DNA from: Carposina sasakii
Taxonomy: Eukaryota > Arthropoda > Insecta > Lepidoptera > Carposinidae
DNA length: 64,000 nt
Assembly: GCA_014607495.2 (NCBI GenBank)
Contig: CP053167.1
Coordinates: forward strand, 9,734,001-9,798,000
Direction: 5' to 3'
The position numbers and the translations under genes were made by a program. This document shows positions 30,367 to 40,165 of the stretch, one piece after another. Within the stretch, counting starts at the first letter, position 1, and the number at the start of each line of letters is the position of its first letter. The notes below the pieces were generated by a model. That model saw only the letters and a program-made list of their open reading frames with translations, searched no databases and was not told where the DNA came from.

Positions 30367-30481
30367 TGCCATATGGTAGCCTAGTAGTTAGAGCGGCTGG
30401 CACGGTTTGCAGTGGTCGTGGGTTCGATTCCCACTCGGGTGAAGAATTTTTCCATTTTCTTTATTAATAATTTTATGAAAC
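30367..30481 (+). mobile_element. tRNA-derived SINE
   Basis: GTAGCCTAGTAGTTAGAGCG, then GGTTCGATTCCCACTCGGGT and a tail TTTCTTTATTAATAATTTTA. Inserted in the family B portion of the cargo. Confidence 0.75.
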
Positions 30482-31020
30482 ATATGTTGATTAAAAATTT
30501 TAATCGGTTTACGGATTAGCGGCTATGTATTTATGGTTGCTAAAGGTTAAAGGTTTTAGAGTTTCATAATAATTAGTGGTTTACTAATTTCTATAATCCT
30601 AAGGATGCCACGGTTGTTGGCGAAATATTATAATATGTAGATTATTAATCTAGTTTTTGATTTTGGGATAGTGCAATGTATTATCTTGCATGCTAGGTGC
30701 TCGGGTCTAGTTTCTCGTGGCGATTGTAGTTAGTACAAGTGCCTGTTTTCGCAGTTATGAGTTATCAGATCCGAGGGTCAGTGGAGGGTGTAGGGCCCGG
30801 TTGTGGGCGCACCCATAGTGAATGTTTAAACTTCCGAATTGTAACACCTAATACAATTTCATTTATGTTTCAACATGTAAAAAAAGAAGAAAAATAATAA
30901 ATAAAGGGAATAATAATAATGAACACTTTATTGTACTAATAAATTTTGTACATGGGCGAACTTAATGCTACAAAGCATTTTCTACCAGTTAATCCAATTT
31001 CATTTTTCAATTGGCATTGG

Positions 31021-31103
31021 TATCAATTCAATTCAATTTTTATTAATGGTACCCATTATTGCGTCGGGCACAATAATTCCGCTAATGTCACGTAGAGTGG
31101 CAT
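31021..31103 (-). repeat. LINE 3' end fragment
   Basis: Shares TTGCGTCGGGCACAATAATT-type text with the 3' end of the LINE at 22632. Only the tail is present. Confidence 0.6.
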
Positions 31104-31867
31104 TGGTCTTCAAAACCATCAATCGATTTGATGTTTAATTCAAAGAGAATAACATTGACATAAGCTTTTTTATGTTTGACAGCAGATGCCACGGAGGTCG
31201 GATTCACAACATACAAAGGTTTTAATTTTATTGTCCGTGATACATTCTATTAGATGTTGCGCCTATCCGAGTTGGACCTAAAAAAGTGTGCAAGAGGGGG
31301 CAGTCTGCTATACAATGTATAATAGATAGTTGAAGGCGCCGGATCTGTATCCGCATTGAACCTGCAAGAGTGGGCAGTCTAATTAATGTGCTATGTACGC
31401 TGCTGCTGATATCTGACGGCGGCGCCCCGGAGCTGTATCAGCGTTGGGCCTCCAAAAGTGTGCAAGAGTGGGCAGTCTAATGGATGTGCTGTGCATGCTG
31501 CTGCTGACAGTCGACAGCATCGGAGCCGCGTTAAACATCCAAAGAAACAAAAGTAATGTTAGTAACTTTTGTCATTTATGATGTCAAGTTATATTTGGAC
31601 ATAGCCGTGATTGCACTAGATAACCAAAACAAGCATTTTATTATTGTTCAGTGACTTTTGATAAACTGAATGTTATGATGTTTTCTGATATTATAACGAA
31701 CGATCAGCAATTTTTGACAAAATGGTGTTCAGTGACTTTTGACGAGTAGTGTTCAGTTAGTTTTGAACTTTAATGATGTTCATTCAATACTGGCACCTAT
31801 CTTGTGTTTTATAGTGTTCAGTGATTTTGTAAATCTGAATGTGTTCATCGACTTTTGATGCTGACTG

Positions 31868-32670
31868 TACCTCCCACTAAGCGTAGTTTTTCTTTTTCTT
31901 TCTTTAGAGCTAGAGGGAGAGGAGAGAAATGGGTATAATGACAGATTGTTTTCGTTTTAATTGAGAAGGTAATGAAACACATACAGCCATGTCCGTTTAA
32001 TTTTTTCTATAATTCAATCACAAGATTATTTATTGTCCTCCCAACGTGGTCCCTTTTGTCGTTTGTTGTAGCTGTTTATTTCCCCAAGCAGCTGTTGGCA
32101 CGTTGGGCACACACGGGTTATATTTTTTCCCTTACATTGAACATAGTTTTCTTTGCTACATCTTCGTAATAAACAAAAATAAACTGTCAGGAAACATAGG
32201 GATATCGGATCTTAAAGAAACATCGATCTAGAATTGGTCGCCTATTATTATCGATGTTCAATTTAAATCTAATACATGTAAAACAAAACATCGATATCGG
32301 CCAACATTATGTGATATTTTATGTTTTAAAAGTTAACATCGACTAACATAGTGTCGTAACCTAACCGTACATCCCTACAACAATATTTGATGTGTGTGAG
32401 ACGGGTCTTTTGTTTGATTTGGACAATCAATTTTATCCACATAATTATTCGATTAGACTACATATATGTGTAGATCAGATAAAAATAATATATTATATTG
32501 GTGTTTGAGTGAGATATCTACAATTTTTATGTGAATCTGATTTGGATGATAAAAAACAATTTCGTCGTATCGTAATGTAACAAGCTGTCAATTCATCAAA
32601 GCGTAACATTGTTTAGATTTATTGATATTTCCTAAAAAAATCCATCGTGTGATGTTATTTGGTGTTTAAA
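31868..32670 (+). promoter_or_regulatory. Rab30 upstream region
   Basis: About 800 bp without a gene. No clear TATA box; the transcription start is probably in the last 250 bp. AT-rich, with ATCGAT motifs at 32222, 32258 and 32291. No specific site can be supported. Confidence 0.3.
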
Positions 32671-32841
32671 ATGGAAGATTATAAGTTTCTCTTCAAAGTT
32701 GTATTGGTAGGCAATGCAGGTGTGGGTAAAACTTGTTTAGTGCGCCGTTTTACGCAGGGGCTCTTTCCTCCTGGACAAGGGGCAACGATAGGAGTGGATT
32801 TCATGATAAAAACTGTAGAAGTAGACGGCGAGAAAGTGAAG
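32671..32841 (+). CDS. Rab30: Rab30 exon 1
   Basis: [20 protein letters not shown] to VEVDGEKVK, 57 codons, donor AAG|GTATGG, phase 0. Confidence 0.96.
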
Positions 32842-35800
32842 GTATGGCCACTAATTATAATATATAAATATTAACAATAGATAAATTAAGCATTTTCCAT
32901 TTGTATTTCCACAAATTACATTCACAATAATATGATAATGTTGAGTGCAACATATGTTATAAATTTTATTATTACTGGCATCCATTTGATTTGAAGACAA
33001 AGAAATTGCTTAAATGTAAAAAAAAATGTAAAAATAAATCCCATCTCATTCTCACCAAATTCATCATATGGGTGCTGGTTTGTAAAACATCATGTATTGC
33101 TTTTGCAGCTACAAATATGGGATACTGCTGGTCAAGAACGTTTTAGATCAATAACACAGAGTTACTACAGATCAGCACATGCCTTGATCCTGGTCTATGA
33201 TATCTCTTGTCAGCCGACATTTGACTGCCTTCCTGACTGGCTAAGAGAAATTGAAGAGTATGCTAATAATAAGGTCCTAAGGATATTAGTAGGTAAGATA
33301 TGACTTACAGTATTAGTAGGTAAGACGTGACTTAGGATGTTAGTATGTAAGACATTGCTAAGGATGTTAGTATGTAAGACATTGCTAAGGATGTTAATAT
33401 GTAAGACATTGCTAAGGATGTTAGTATGTAAGACATTGCTAAGGATGTTAGTATGTAAGACATTGCTAAGGATGTTAGTATGTAAGACATTGCTTAGGAT
33501 GTTAGTATGTAAGACATTGCTTAGGATGTTAGTAGGTAAGGTGTATTATTATCAATAGTTCCTAAAGAGTTTTCTACTCAATTTAATAGTAACTACTCTG
33601 TATAAAGTTTGCACTATAAAAACACCAAACCCCTCATGTTCACCAAGGTATTATACATGTTTTTAACAAGTTGAATACATGTATCAAAACATGTATAAAA
33701 CTTGTTGCAAAAACATGTTTTTAACAAGTTGCATACATGTTTATTTGTTGGTTAAAAACAACAAAATTCAAAGTAGGTAACTGATGACATTTTTCTTGAA
33801 TTATATTAAATCTAGGTGCAAAATCTGCCAAAATGGCAGAAATCTGCCACAAATTGTCACTCTGGCCTGTCCGATGTGTTGAAAACACGCCTCGTTTTCA
33901 CCACGGTATTAAAACATGTATCTGACACGCGGAATGCAGAGGTCGTGGGTTCAATTCCCACCCGGGTGAGGAATTTTTTCCATTTCTTTATTAATAATTT
34001 TATAAACATGTATTTAACATGTATCAAAACTTGTTGTAAAAACATGTTTTTAACAAGTTGAACACATGTATCAAAACATGTTTAAAACTTGTTGTAAAAA
34101 CTTGTATCAAAACATGTATTTAACATATTTCTCAGTGAAACGAGGGGTTAAGAAACTGATGTCGCAAACACAAAACTGAACTTTTTAGTAGGATACATCA
34201 ATATGGAAAAACGTCAAACTTCACTAATATGTTACAAGTATGAGTGTTCTAATGATTACAAACAATGCTTCTTCAAAAGTAAGATTTCTATCTATAATAA
34301 AAAAACATAATTTAAAAAATCCAAAAACCCGACTGCTTAAAAAGAACCAAATAATGTACATAATAAAAAAAATACTGAAAAGAAAAAAACATGCACTTAG
34401 ATGTCCATTGGTCTGGAATTCTATAATATTATTATGGAATGAATACTATTGAAGAACATAAAATTTCTAATGATCGTAACATAACAACTGAACAGTCGGG
34501 ATCCATTATCCGACAGCCAAGCTAATAATATTTCAATGGATCGTGGCTGTTCAGTTGTTATGTTACGATCATTAGAAAAATTTTTATGTTCTTTTTAAGC
34601 AGTAGGGTTTTTGGATTTTTTAAATTATGTTTCTTTTATTTTATACTTTTTTGTTATGAGTACCTAGCTACTAATAGATACGCTTCAAGAAACATGCTCA
34701 ATATGCTCGGCAGCAAGGAAGTTTTCGTCTTGCTGCTGTCTAAAAACTTATATATGAGAATGGTTGTTACGCAACTTTCAATCGATATAGATCCTAAACG
34801 GTTAGACCAGTAGTCGCCATATTGGATTTTCACTAACGTCATGTCTTTAGTGACACTCGCTGGACTAAGAGGAATCGATTGACGTATGAATCATAAAAAT
34901 CGGCCGAGGCGTTTGGTCTGTGTAGTGCTTCAAAGGAACATACAAACATACATAGGCTGTTAAAAACAATACCACTCCTTTGCGTCGCGCAGTCGGGTAA
35001 AAAAAACCGGGTTATAGGATATTAGTAGGTAAAATATGACTTTACAGTCGTCATCTTCCTGCCCTGTTCCCATTTATTTGGGGTCGGCGTTATCCGTCAT
35101 CTTATCGCTCACTCCCACTACACGCATATCCTCCCTCACACAGTCCATCCAACACTTCTTTGGTCTACCTCTTCCTTTATATCTACCCACACTCATGCAC
35201 AACACTCTCTGTAAAATATGCCTTTCATCCCGTCGCTTTAAATGCCCGTACCAAGACAGACGGTTACTTCGTAACTTGTCTGTGATCGACGCAACTTTCA
35301 AACTTCCTCTTATATACTCATTTCTTATTTTATCCATTCTTGTAATTCCACACATCCATCTCAACATTCTCATCTCGCTTACATGCAATTGATCTTTATC
35401 CTTCTTCTTTACGGCCCAGCATTCTGATCCAGACAAGACGACGACAGGTCGAATTAAGGTCTTGTACACCTTACCCTTTAGTTTTGACGGCATCCGGGCA
35501 TCGCACGTAACTCCCGTTACCTGTCACCATTTCATCCATCCTGAACTAATTTGGTGCTTTATATCTCGGTCTATTTCCCCATCCCCTTGTAAGACTGAGC
35601 CCAGGTACTTAAGATACTTAAGATATGACTTACAGTATTAGTAGAAAAGACGACTTGGGATATTAGTAGGTTAGATATGACTTGGGATGTTAGGTCTTCA
35701 CATGTTCAAGGGATTACCAAAGTATTATTTTACTTGTCTAAAATGATTTGTTAAAATTACTCACTGTAGTCTTATTTTTTAAGGAAACAAAACTGACAGG

Positions 35801-37269
35801 GAAGATAGAGAGATTCCCCGGCATATAGGTGAGGATTTTGCACAACGTCACGGCATGTATTTCCTAGAGACGTCTGCTAAAGAAGCTGAGAATGTTGAAC
35901 GCTTGTTTATGGAAATTGCTGTGGAGTTAATGGAGGTAAGAAAGTATATATATATATAGAATTTAAGCACCGACTAGGTATTATATATATATATATATAT
36001 ATAATACCTAGTCGGTGCTTAAATTCTGTCACAAACAAAATTGGCTATAAAATGAAAACTAGTCATGATATTCAAAAAAAGTATTTTTTTTAAAAAAGGT
36101 AATTTAATTAGCTTACATTAAACACAAAATTTATTCAAAATGATTGCCACCATTTTTCACACAAGCCTTCAATCTTCGCGGCCAGTCATCAATAGCAGCA
36201 CGGACCATATTCATGTCGATATCGGCCACTGCTTTAATCAATGATGACTTTAGGCTGCTAAAATTTTTGTGAGGTTTAGAACAGACCTTCTCCTCCAATT
36301 CCTGCCAAATTTTGTAATCCAGTGGATTGAGGTCAGTGCTAGATGAGGGCCAATCTTGATGCCTTATAGCTCGATGTTATGCGCTGGTGCCGAGTCCTGT
36401 TGAAACACAAATGGCCGTTCTCCAAAGAGTGTCTGGGGCAGATCTTTTACTATGCGATCTAAAACCGTGTCTTGGTACACTTTTGCACTGGTTTTGACAC
36501 CTTTTTCACAAAAATGCACTTCAGTAGGGCCATAGTAGGACACTCCCAACCAAATCATGATTGATGATGGATGATGGCCGTGCTGCACTCTAGGAATGGC
36601 ATTTCCAGCGGCCGCAGAGCTGGTAGCGTACACCCTGTCATTTTGTTTGTTGTACTTCTCTTCGATATTAAAAATTTTCTCCTCTGTAAACAGGATATCG
36701 CGGTGTCTGTTTCTTGCGTACCGCTTTAGCAAAACTTTGCATTTCTTGGCTCTCATAGCTATCAAACGCGGGTTCAGAAGATGCCCACTCTTTTTTCGGT
36801 ATGCTCGTAGTCCCAGGTCTTCATTGAGTACTTTTTTTACGGTACTTCTGGTTAATCCCATCTACAAAGCCATCAGTTTCTGTTTGCGGACGGTATTTCT
36901 TGCAATACGCGCCTTGATTGCTTTGATGACCCCTGGAGTCCTAACGGAACGAGGTCTGCCGTTTCTTTTCTTGTCATCGACACCAGAGGTTTCATTGTAT
37001 CTCTTGATGGTACGGTATACGAACCTCTTCGTGAGTTTTAATTTTGAAGCAAGTTGAATATCGTCTTCGGTGGATGGCCGCAACGATGCAATGCAATTAC
37101 TGCTACTCTGTCCTCTTTGCGAGTCCACTCCATCGTAAAAATGAATGAATGTAATTGTGATTTGGCAGATTATTAATAAAAAAATATTCGAAAATCGAAC
37201 ACCATTTCATTTTTTTTTTCTAGGTGTTCTATTTTTAAAATAAATGGCCAGTGACAGTATTTAAGAACC

Positions 37270-37339
<70 letters not shown>

Positions 37340-38914
37340 ACATACATACACATAATATACATTTTAATATCAAAGCCTTTATTGCTGAATTTTACAAAGG
37401 TATACTTTAATATAAAATTATTTGAATTATCTTGTCTCAGTTATTCAGTGTGTCCTCGTGACACATAGGCCTCCTCTAGATATTTCCTGCCTGCGACGCC
37501 ATAGGTCCTGGGTTCGAATCCCGGTAGGTGCAAACATTGATGTGATGAATATCTATGTTTGTTCCCGAGTCATGGTTGTTTATATATTTATCTATGTATT
37601 TATATACCGTTGCTTAGTACCCACGACACAAGACCTTAGGGATCTTAGTGTGGGACTAGGTCAATGTGTTGTGAAGTGTGTGAATATTTATTTATTTCTC
37701 TCGATTCCTGGCTGTTTCTAGTTCTAGCAGTTTTTCATCAGTCCTTAAAGTCAGTGTATTTAAAGTAGCTACATATATGTTTTCTGATCTTTGAGGGTTT
37801 TGGTCTACTCCCCCCACCCATGGATATTGGGTTCCCTTAGTCCGGCCCTTAGCTTTTGCACTTGTGTGTGTAATCTTTACTAGTAGAAAAATGCCAGCGC
37901 AATACATGCAAGTATGATAAGTCTGCTACTGTAAACGTCTGTGAAACAAACCAACAATTAGTGTCAATAACTTCCTAAGATGAGGGTATGTACTTGTATT
38001 TCCTTTTGCTCTTCAACCGTTTTGCCCCAATCTTTACATGAGTTTATTTCCGTGTAGCACTGGTATTTTTCTGGGAAAACATTTATTCGCCGTGAAACCA
38101 CTATTGGACTTTACATTTACACAATTTGATTACACTTTCCTTGGCACTGATATTTTTGTAGTTGCGCGGAGACTATGTTGCGGTTGCAATGACAGCTTCT
38201 ATAATATACATCTACATTAATATAATTATGATAGCTAAGCAAAGAAAAGTAGCCTACCACTAAAACTACAAGGTGATAATTAATTGGCTGACAGGTGCCT
38301 TCCAGTTGGTTGAACAGAGTAGGTTCGATCCCAGTCACGGCTTTTATCTTAGTAATATAAACGCGAAAGTTTGTGAGTATGGATGTTTGTTACTCTTTCA
38401 CGTAAAAACGGCTGGAGCGATTTTAATAAAATTTGGTATGGAGTTAGCTGACACCCTGAATTAACACATAGGCTACTTTTTATCCTGGATAATTTTGACA
38501 TTTTATTTTTTCTGCAGTCCACGCGGACGAAGTCGTGGGCGTCCACTAGTACATACATAAATGGAGAGTACATACATGGCTGTGTTCTCCCATATTACAC
38601 ACAGTGAAAACACTAGTGGAATACTAAGCCTAATGTGTGCGAGGGACAGAACACCACAGGGAAATAGGTAGCCAAATCTACCCATTGGGATTTCATTGAT
38701 TTAAAATTTAAAAAATATATACATATGTTCAAATATATACAATTTCACGCCCTATATCCCATAGGGAGAGGCAGATACTATAACTACTTCTTAAACCAAA
38801 ATTTTTTTTTTACAGCAAGCCAAATGTAAAGAGCTACCAAAATATGATGCTAGTTTAGGACCAATCAACGGGAAGACCACGTCAGTTGGTGACAGTGGGT
38901 GCTGTCTTCGTTAA
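32671..38914 (+). CDS. Rab30: Rab30 small GTPase (gene span)
   Basis: Four exons join in phase to 201 residues, close to the vertebrate protein (203). Rab30 acts at the Golgi. P-loop GNAGVGKT (14-21), switch I with GATIGVDF, switch II WDTAGQE (61-67), NKTD (120-123) and ETSAKE (147-152) are all present. The C-terminus ends GCCLR, giving a Cys pair for prenylation; the vertebrate protein ends differently after CC. Start chosen at MEDYKF because the codon upstream in frame is TTG. Intron 2 begins with a minisatellite made from the exon end. Confidence 0.96.
33109..33292 (+). CDS. Rab30: Rab30 exon 2
   Basis: [20 protein letters not shown] to [10 protein letters not shown]. Acceptor TTGCAG, donor TAG|GTAAGA, phase 1. 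The last 16 bases are the first unit of the 27-bp array that follows. Confidence 0.96.
33277..33546 (+). repeat. 27-bp minisatellite of the exon 2 splice donor, 10 units
   Basis: Unit 1, CTAAGGATATTAGTAG|GTAAGATATGA (split at the junction), spans the real exon-intron boundary. Units 2-10 follow without gaps; most carry TAGTATGTAAGACATTG, and the last has TAGTAGGTAAGG. Length 270 = 10 x 27. As 27 is divisible by three, the array stays in the Rab30 frame, but TGA codons occur in units 1 and 2. Diverged units recur at 35019-35040 and 35611-35690. Confidence 0.95.
33629..34148. mobile_element. Foldback element with SINE piece
   Basis: Ends CCCCTCATGTTCACCAAGGT and TCTCAGTGAAACGAGGGG are inverted. 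The inside is repeated ACATGTTTTTAACAAGTTG and complement. A SINE fragment (GGTTCAATTCCCACCCGGGT) lies at 33930-34005. Confidence 0.7.
34280..34640. repeat. Large foldback in Rab30 intron 2
   Basis: Outer arms AATTTAAAAAATCCAAAAAC and GTTTTTGGATTTTTTAAATT, and inner arms TAATGATCGTAACATAACAA and TTGTTATGTTACGATCATTA, all self-complementary. Noncoding. Confidence 0.75.
34641..35010. repeat. Intron 2 remainder with dispersed repeat
   Basis: 34860-35010 has AAAGGAACATACAAACATAC and TTGCGTCGCGCAGTCGGGTA, text seen repeatedly in lepidopteran dispersed repeats. No gene. Confidence 0.4.
35041..35610 (-). pseudogene. LINE reverse transcriptase C-terminal fragment
   Basis: Minus-strand frame reads [20 protein letters not shown], then CWAVKKKD and [16 protein letters not shown]. 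The VYKT-IRPV and WYGH-RR motifs belong to the LINE region downstream of the reverse transcriptase. It splits the diverged minisatellite units. Confidence 0.85.
35784..35935 (+). CDS. Rab30: Rab30 exon 3
   Basis: [20 protein letters not shown] to [16 protein letters not shown] with NKxD and ETSAKE motifs. Acceptor TTTTAAG, donor GAG|GTAAGA, phase 0. Confidence 0.96.
35957..36033. repeat. Palindrome of two mariner ends around (TA)n
   Basis: AGAATTTAAGCACCGACTAG and its exact complement CTAGTCGGTGCTTAAATTCT face each other across TATATA. The right arm is the left end of the mariner copy at 36011; the left arm is an extra end. It lies about 20 bp past the exon 3 donor. Confidence 0.88.
36011..37272 (-). 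mobile_element. Mariner element (about 1.26 kb) with dead transposase
   Basis: Ends GTCGGTGCTTAAATTCTGTC and its counterpart GACAGTATTTAAGAACCGAC, between TA dinucleotides. Transposase on minus from 37128: [20 protein letters not shown] ([16 protein letters not shown]), a TAG stop at 36862-36864, [21 protein letters not shown] (the usual D is E), FQQDSAPAH, a frameshift near 36370, then [16 protein letters not shown]. Clearly inactive. Confidence 0.9.
37273..37337. repeat. (TA)n microsatellite
   Basis: About 32 TA units directly right of the mariner copy. A shorter run lies to its left, so the insertion was probably into a TA array. Confidence 0.95.
37478..37690 (+). mobile_element. tRNA-like SINE
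   Basis: CTGCGACGCCATAGGTCCTG, box B-like GGTTCGAATCCCGGTAGG, tail CACGACACAAGACCTTAGGG. Reverse of 9370-9565. Confidence 0.75.
38346..38549 (+). mobile_element. Helitron-like fragment
   Basis: CTTAGTAATATAAACGCGAA to GTGGGCGTCCACTAGT with CACATAGGCTACTTTTTATC inside. Rab30 intron 3. Confidence 0.6.
38816..38914 (+). CDS. Rab30: Rab30 exon 4 (stop)
   Basis: [20 protein letters not shown] to DSGCCLR and TAA. The C198-C199 pair is the expected geranylgeranylation site. Confidence 0.94.
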   Translation, partial: QAKCKELPKYDASLGPINGKTTSVGDSGCCLR

Positions 38915-39410
38915 CAACGAGTTTATTAACAGAACCAGTGTTCAACGGATTGTTTTTATAAAGGTACAATTATGTAGCTAGTAATGTAAGTTCTACATTG
39001 GTTATGGTTATGACTTGTTGAAAGCAAGTGGTTGCTGATGGGATGGTACAGTCACAAGCAATTAGATGTACTTGTCTATATCTACTATGCCTTTGCATAA
39101 TAAAGGTTTAGAGTCCAACAACAATGTAAACATCTTATTACTCATGACTGTACGTACAATCCATTATCTTTTCTATTCCTTATAAGAACGGGATTGTGCG
39201 GCTGTGTTAAGCGCACGATTGCATACGGACCCAACCAAAAATGCGTCTTAAACGAGAAAGCGTATTATGCGGGATAGAGAAAATCCTATTAAATTAGATA
39301 TAGCTATAGTGTTAGTGTACTAATTTGTACTCATGTGTAAAGTTATGCACTGGTTGTACACGACAGTGGACAGCAAAATTTATAAATTATCTGTTCAATA
39401 AAACATGTTT
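38915..39410 (+). other. Rab30 3' untranslated region
   Basis: Noncoding; the first strong AATAAA is at about 39397 (TTCAATAAAACATG), a plausible poly(A) signal. The MITE that follows begins at once. Confidence 0.6.
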
Positions 39411-39413
39411 ATT

Positions 39414-40165
39414 TTTGACGTGAAACGTCTTTAAAATCGCGCCGACACATACGGGTACCAGGTTTAAAAACTGGACCGTAACGAAAAGGTCTATATCATC
39501 GTACCTTAATAATTAAAAAACTATTGGTCTTAGAAACAAAAATGTGGTGTAAATATTTCACTTATATAGTCAGCTCGCTGTTATGACATTGAGTTCGTGT
39601 CGGGGTCAAGCGGGGGGGCGGGGGAGGGATACTGCGATAACTGTGCGAAACCGGCGCTCACGCTTGTTTCTATTCAGTGTAACTCGTGACTCCGACTTTA
39701 TAGCGTGGTGATTCTTTCGTGTGTTTATCAAGTTTATTTGAACCGATTGATTTATACAAAAATAAGTGTAATTTGGACAGTATTTATATCTATACTAATA
39801 TTATAAAGCTGAAGAGTTTGTTTGTTTGTTTGTTTGAACGCGCTAATCTCAGGAACTACTGGTCTGATTTGAAAAATTCTTTCAGTGTTAGATAGCCCAT
39901 TTACCAAGGAAGGCTACAGTCTATACAACAACCTGCCCGGCTTCGCACGGGTACAACGCCCCCTCACGCGGACGAAGTCGTGGGCGGCTGCTATTTAAAA
40001 TAACCAGAAAGTGACAATAAATATATAAACATTTGCTATGTATTTTATGTTTCTATTACGTACCTGTTCTTTTTTTATTAAAATACTTAAAACAGCGTCC
40101 ATCTTGTTTTCATTTCAATCTTTTACTTTAAAAGCGATTCGCTAACATAGACGTTTCACGTTAAA
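39414..40165. mobile_element. Element with GACGTGAAACGTCT ends, hosting a Helitron-like piece
   Basis: Left GACGTGAAACGTCTTTAAAA and right AGACGTTTCACGTT are inverted repeats. 39787-39990 is a Helitron-like element (ATCTATACTAATATTATAAA to AGTCGTGGGCGG). Confidence 0.55.

Larger units (their letters stand above)
29529..30864 (-). mobile_element. Family A element carrying a MATH-BTB gene fragment
   Basis: Left end TTCACTATGGGTGCGCCCAC, right end CCTAATACAATTTCATTT, flanked by the 11-bp repeat ATGTTTCAACA (29518-29528, 30865-30875). At 29562 the element text breaks off (GGGCCCTA) and the MATH-BTB fragment begins. After the gene comes part of a family B element with a SINE in it, and family A text resumes near 30545. 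The cargo is about 1 kb. Confidence 0.82.
29125..31867. mobile_element. Outer element with long inverted ends, hosting several insertions
   Basis: Left CAGTCAGTATCAAAAGTTGA and right TCGACTTTTGATGCTGACTG match for about 60 bp, with TA on both outer sides (29123-29124, 31868-31869). CACATT.AGATTTTCAAAAT and GCTGAACACT are also mirrored. It contains the MATH-BTB cargo element, a foldback element, a SINE and a LINE 3' end. TA duplication hints at Tc1/mariner ancestry; no transposase remains. Confidence 0.65.

Noticed and set aside
30367..30481. tRNA-like sequence with a good box B
   Set aside because: It is the head of a SINE with a fixed tail; similar copies at 9843 and 33930 confirm a dispersed repeat, and no full cloverleaf was found.
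33337..33558. Open frame of repeated LVCKTLLRM, looking like a repeat protein
   Set aside because: It is the in-frame translation of the 27-bp minisatellite in Rab30 intron 2; upstream TGA codons block read-through.
36596..37057. 153-residue plus-strand frame rich in F, L and S
   Set aside because: Antisense of the mariner transposase at 36011-37272.
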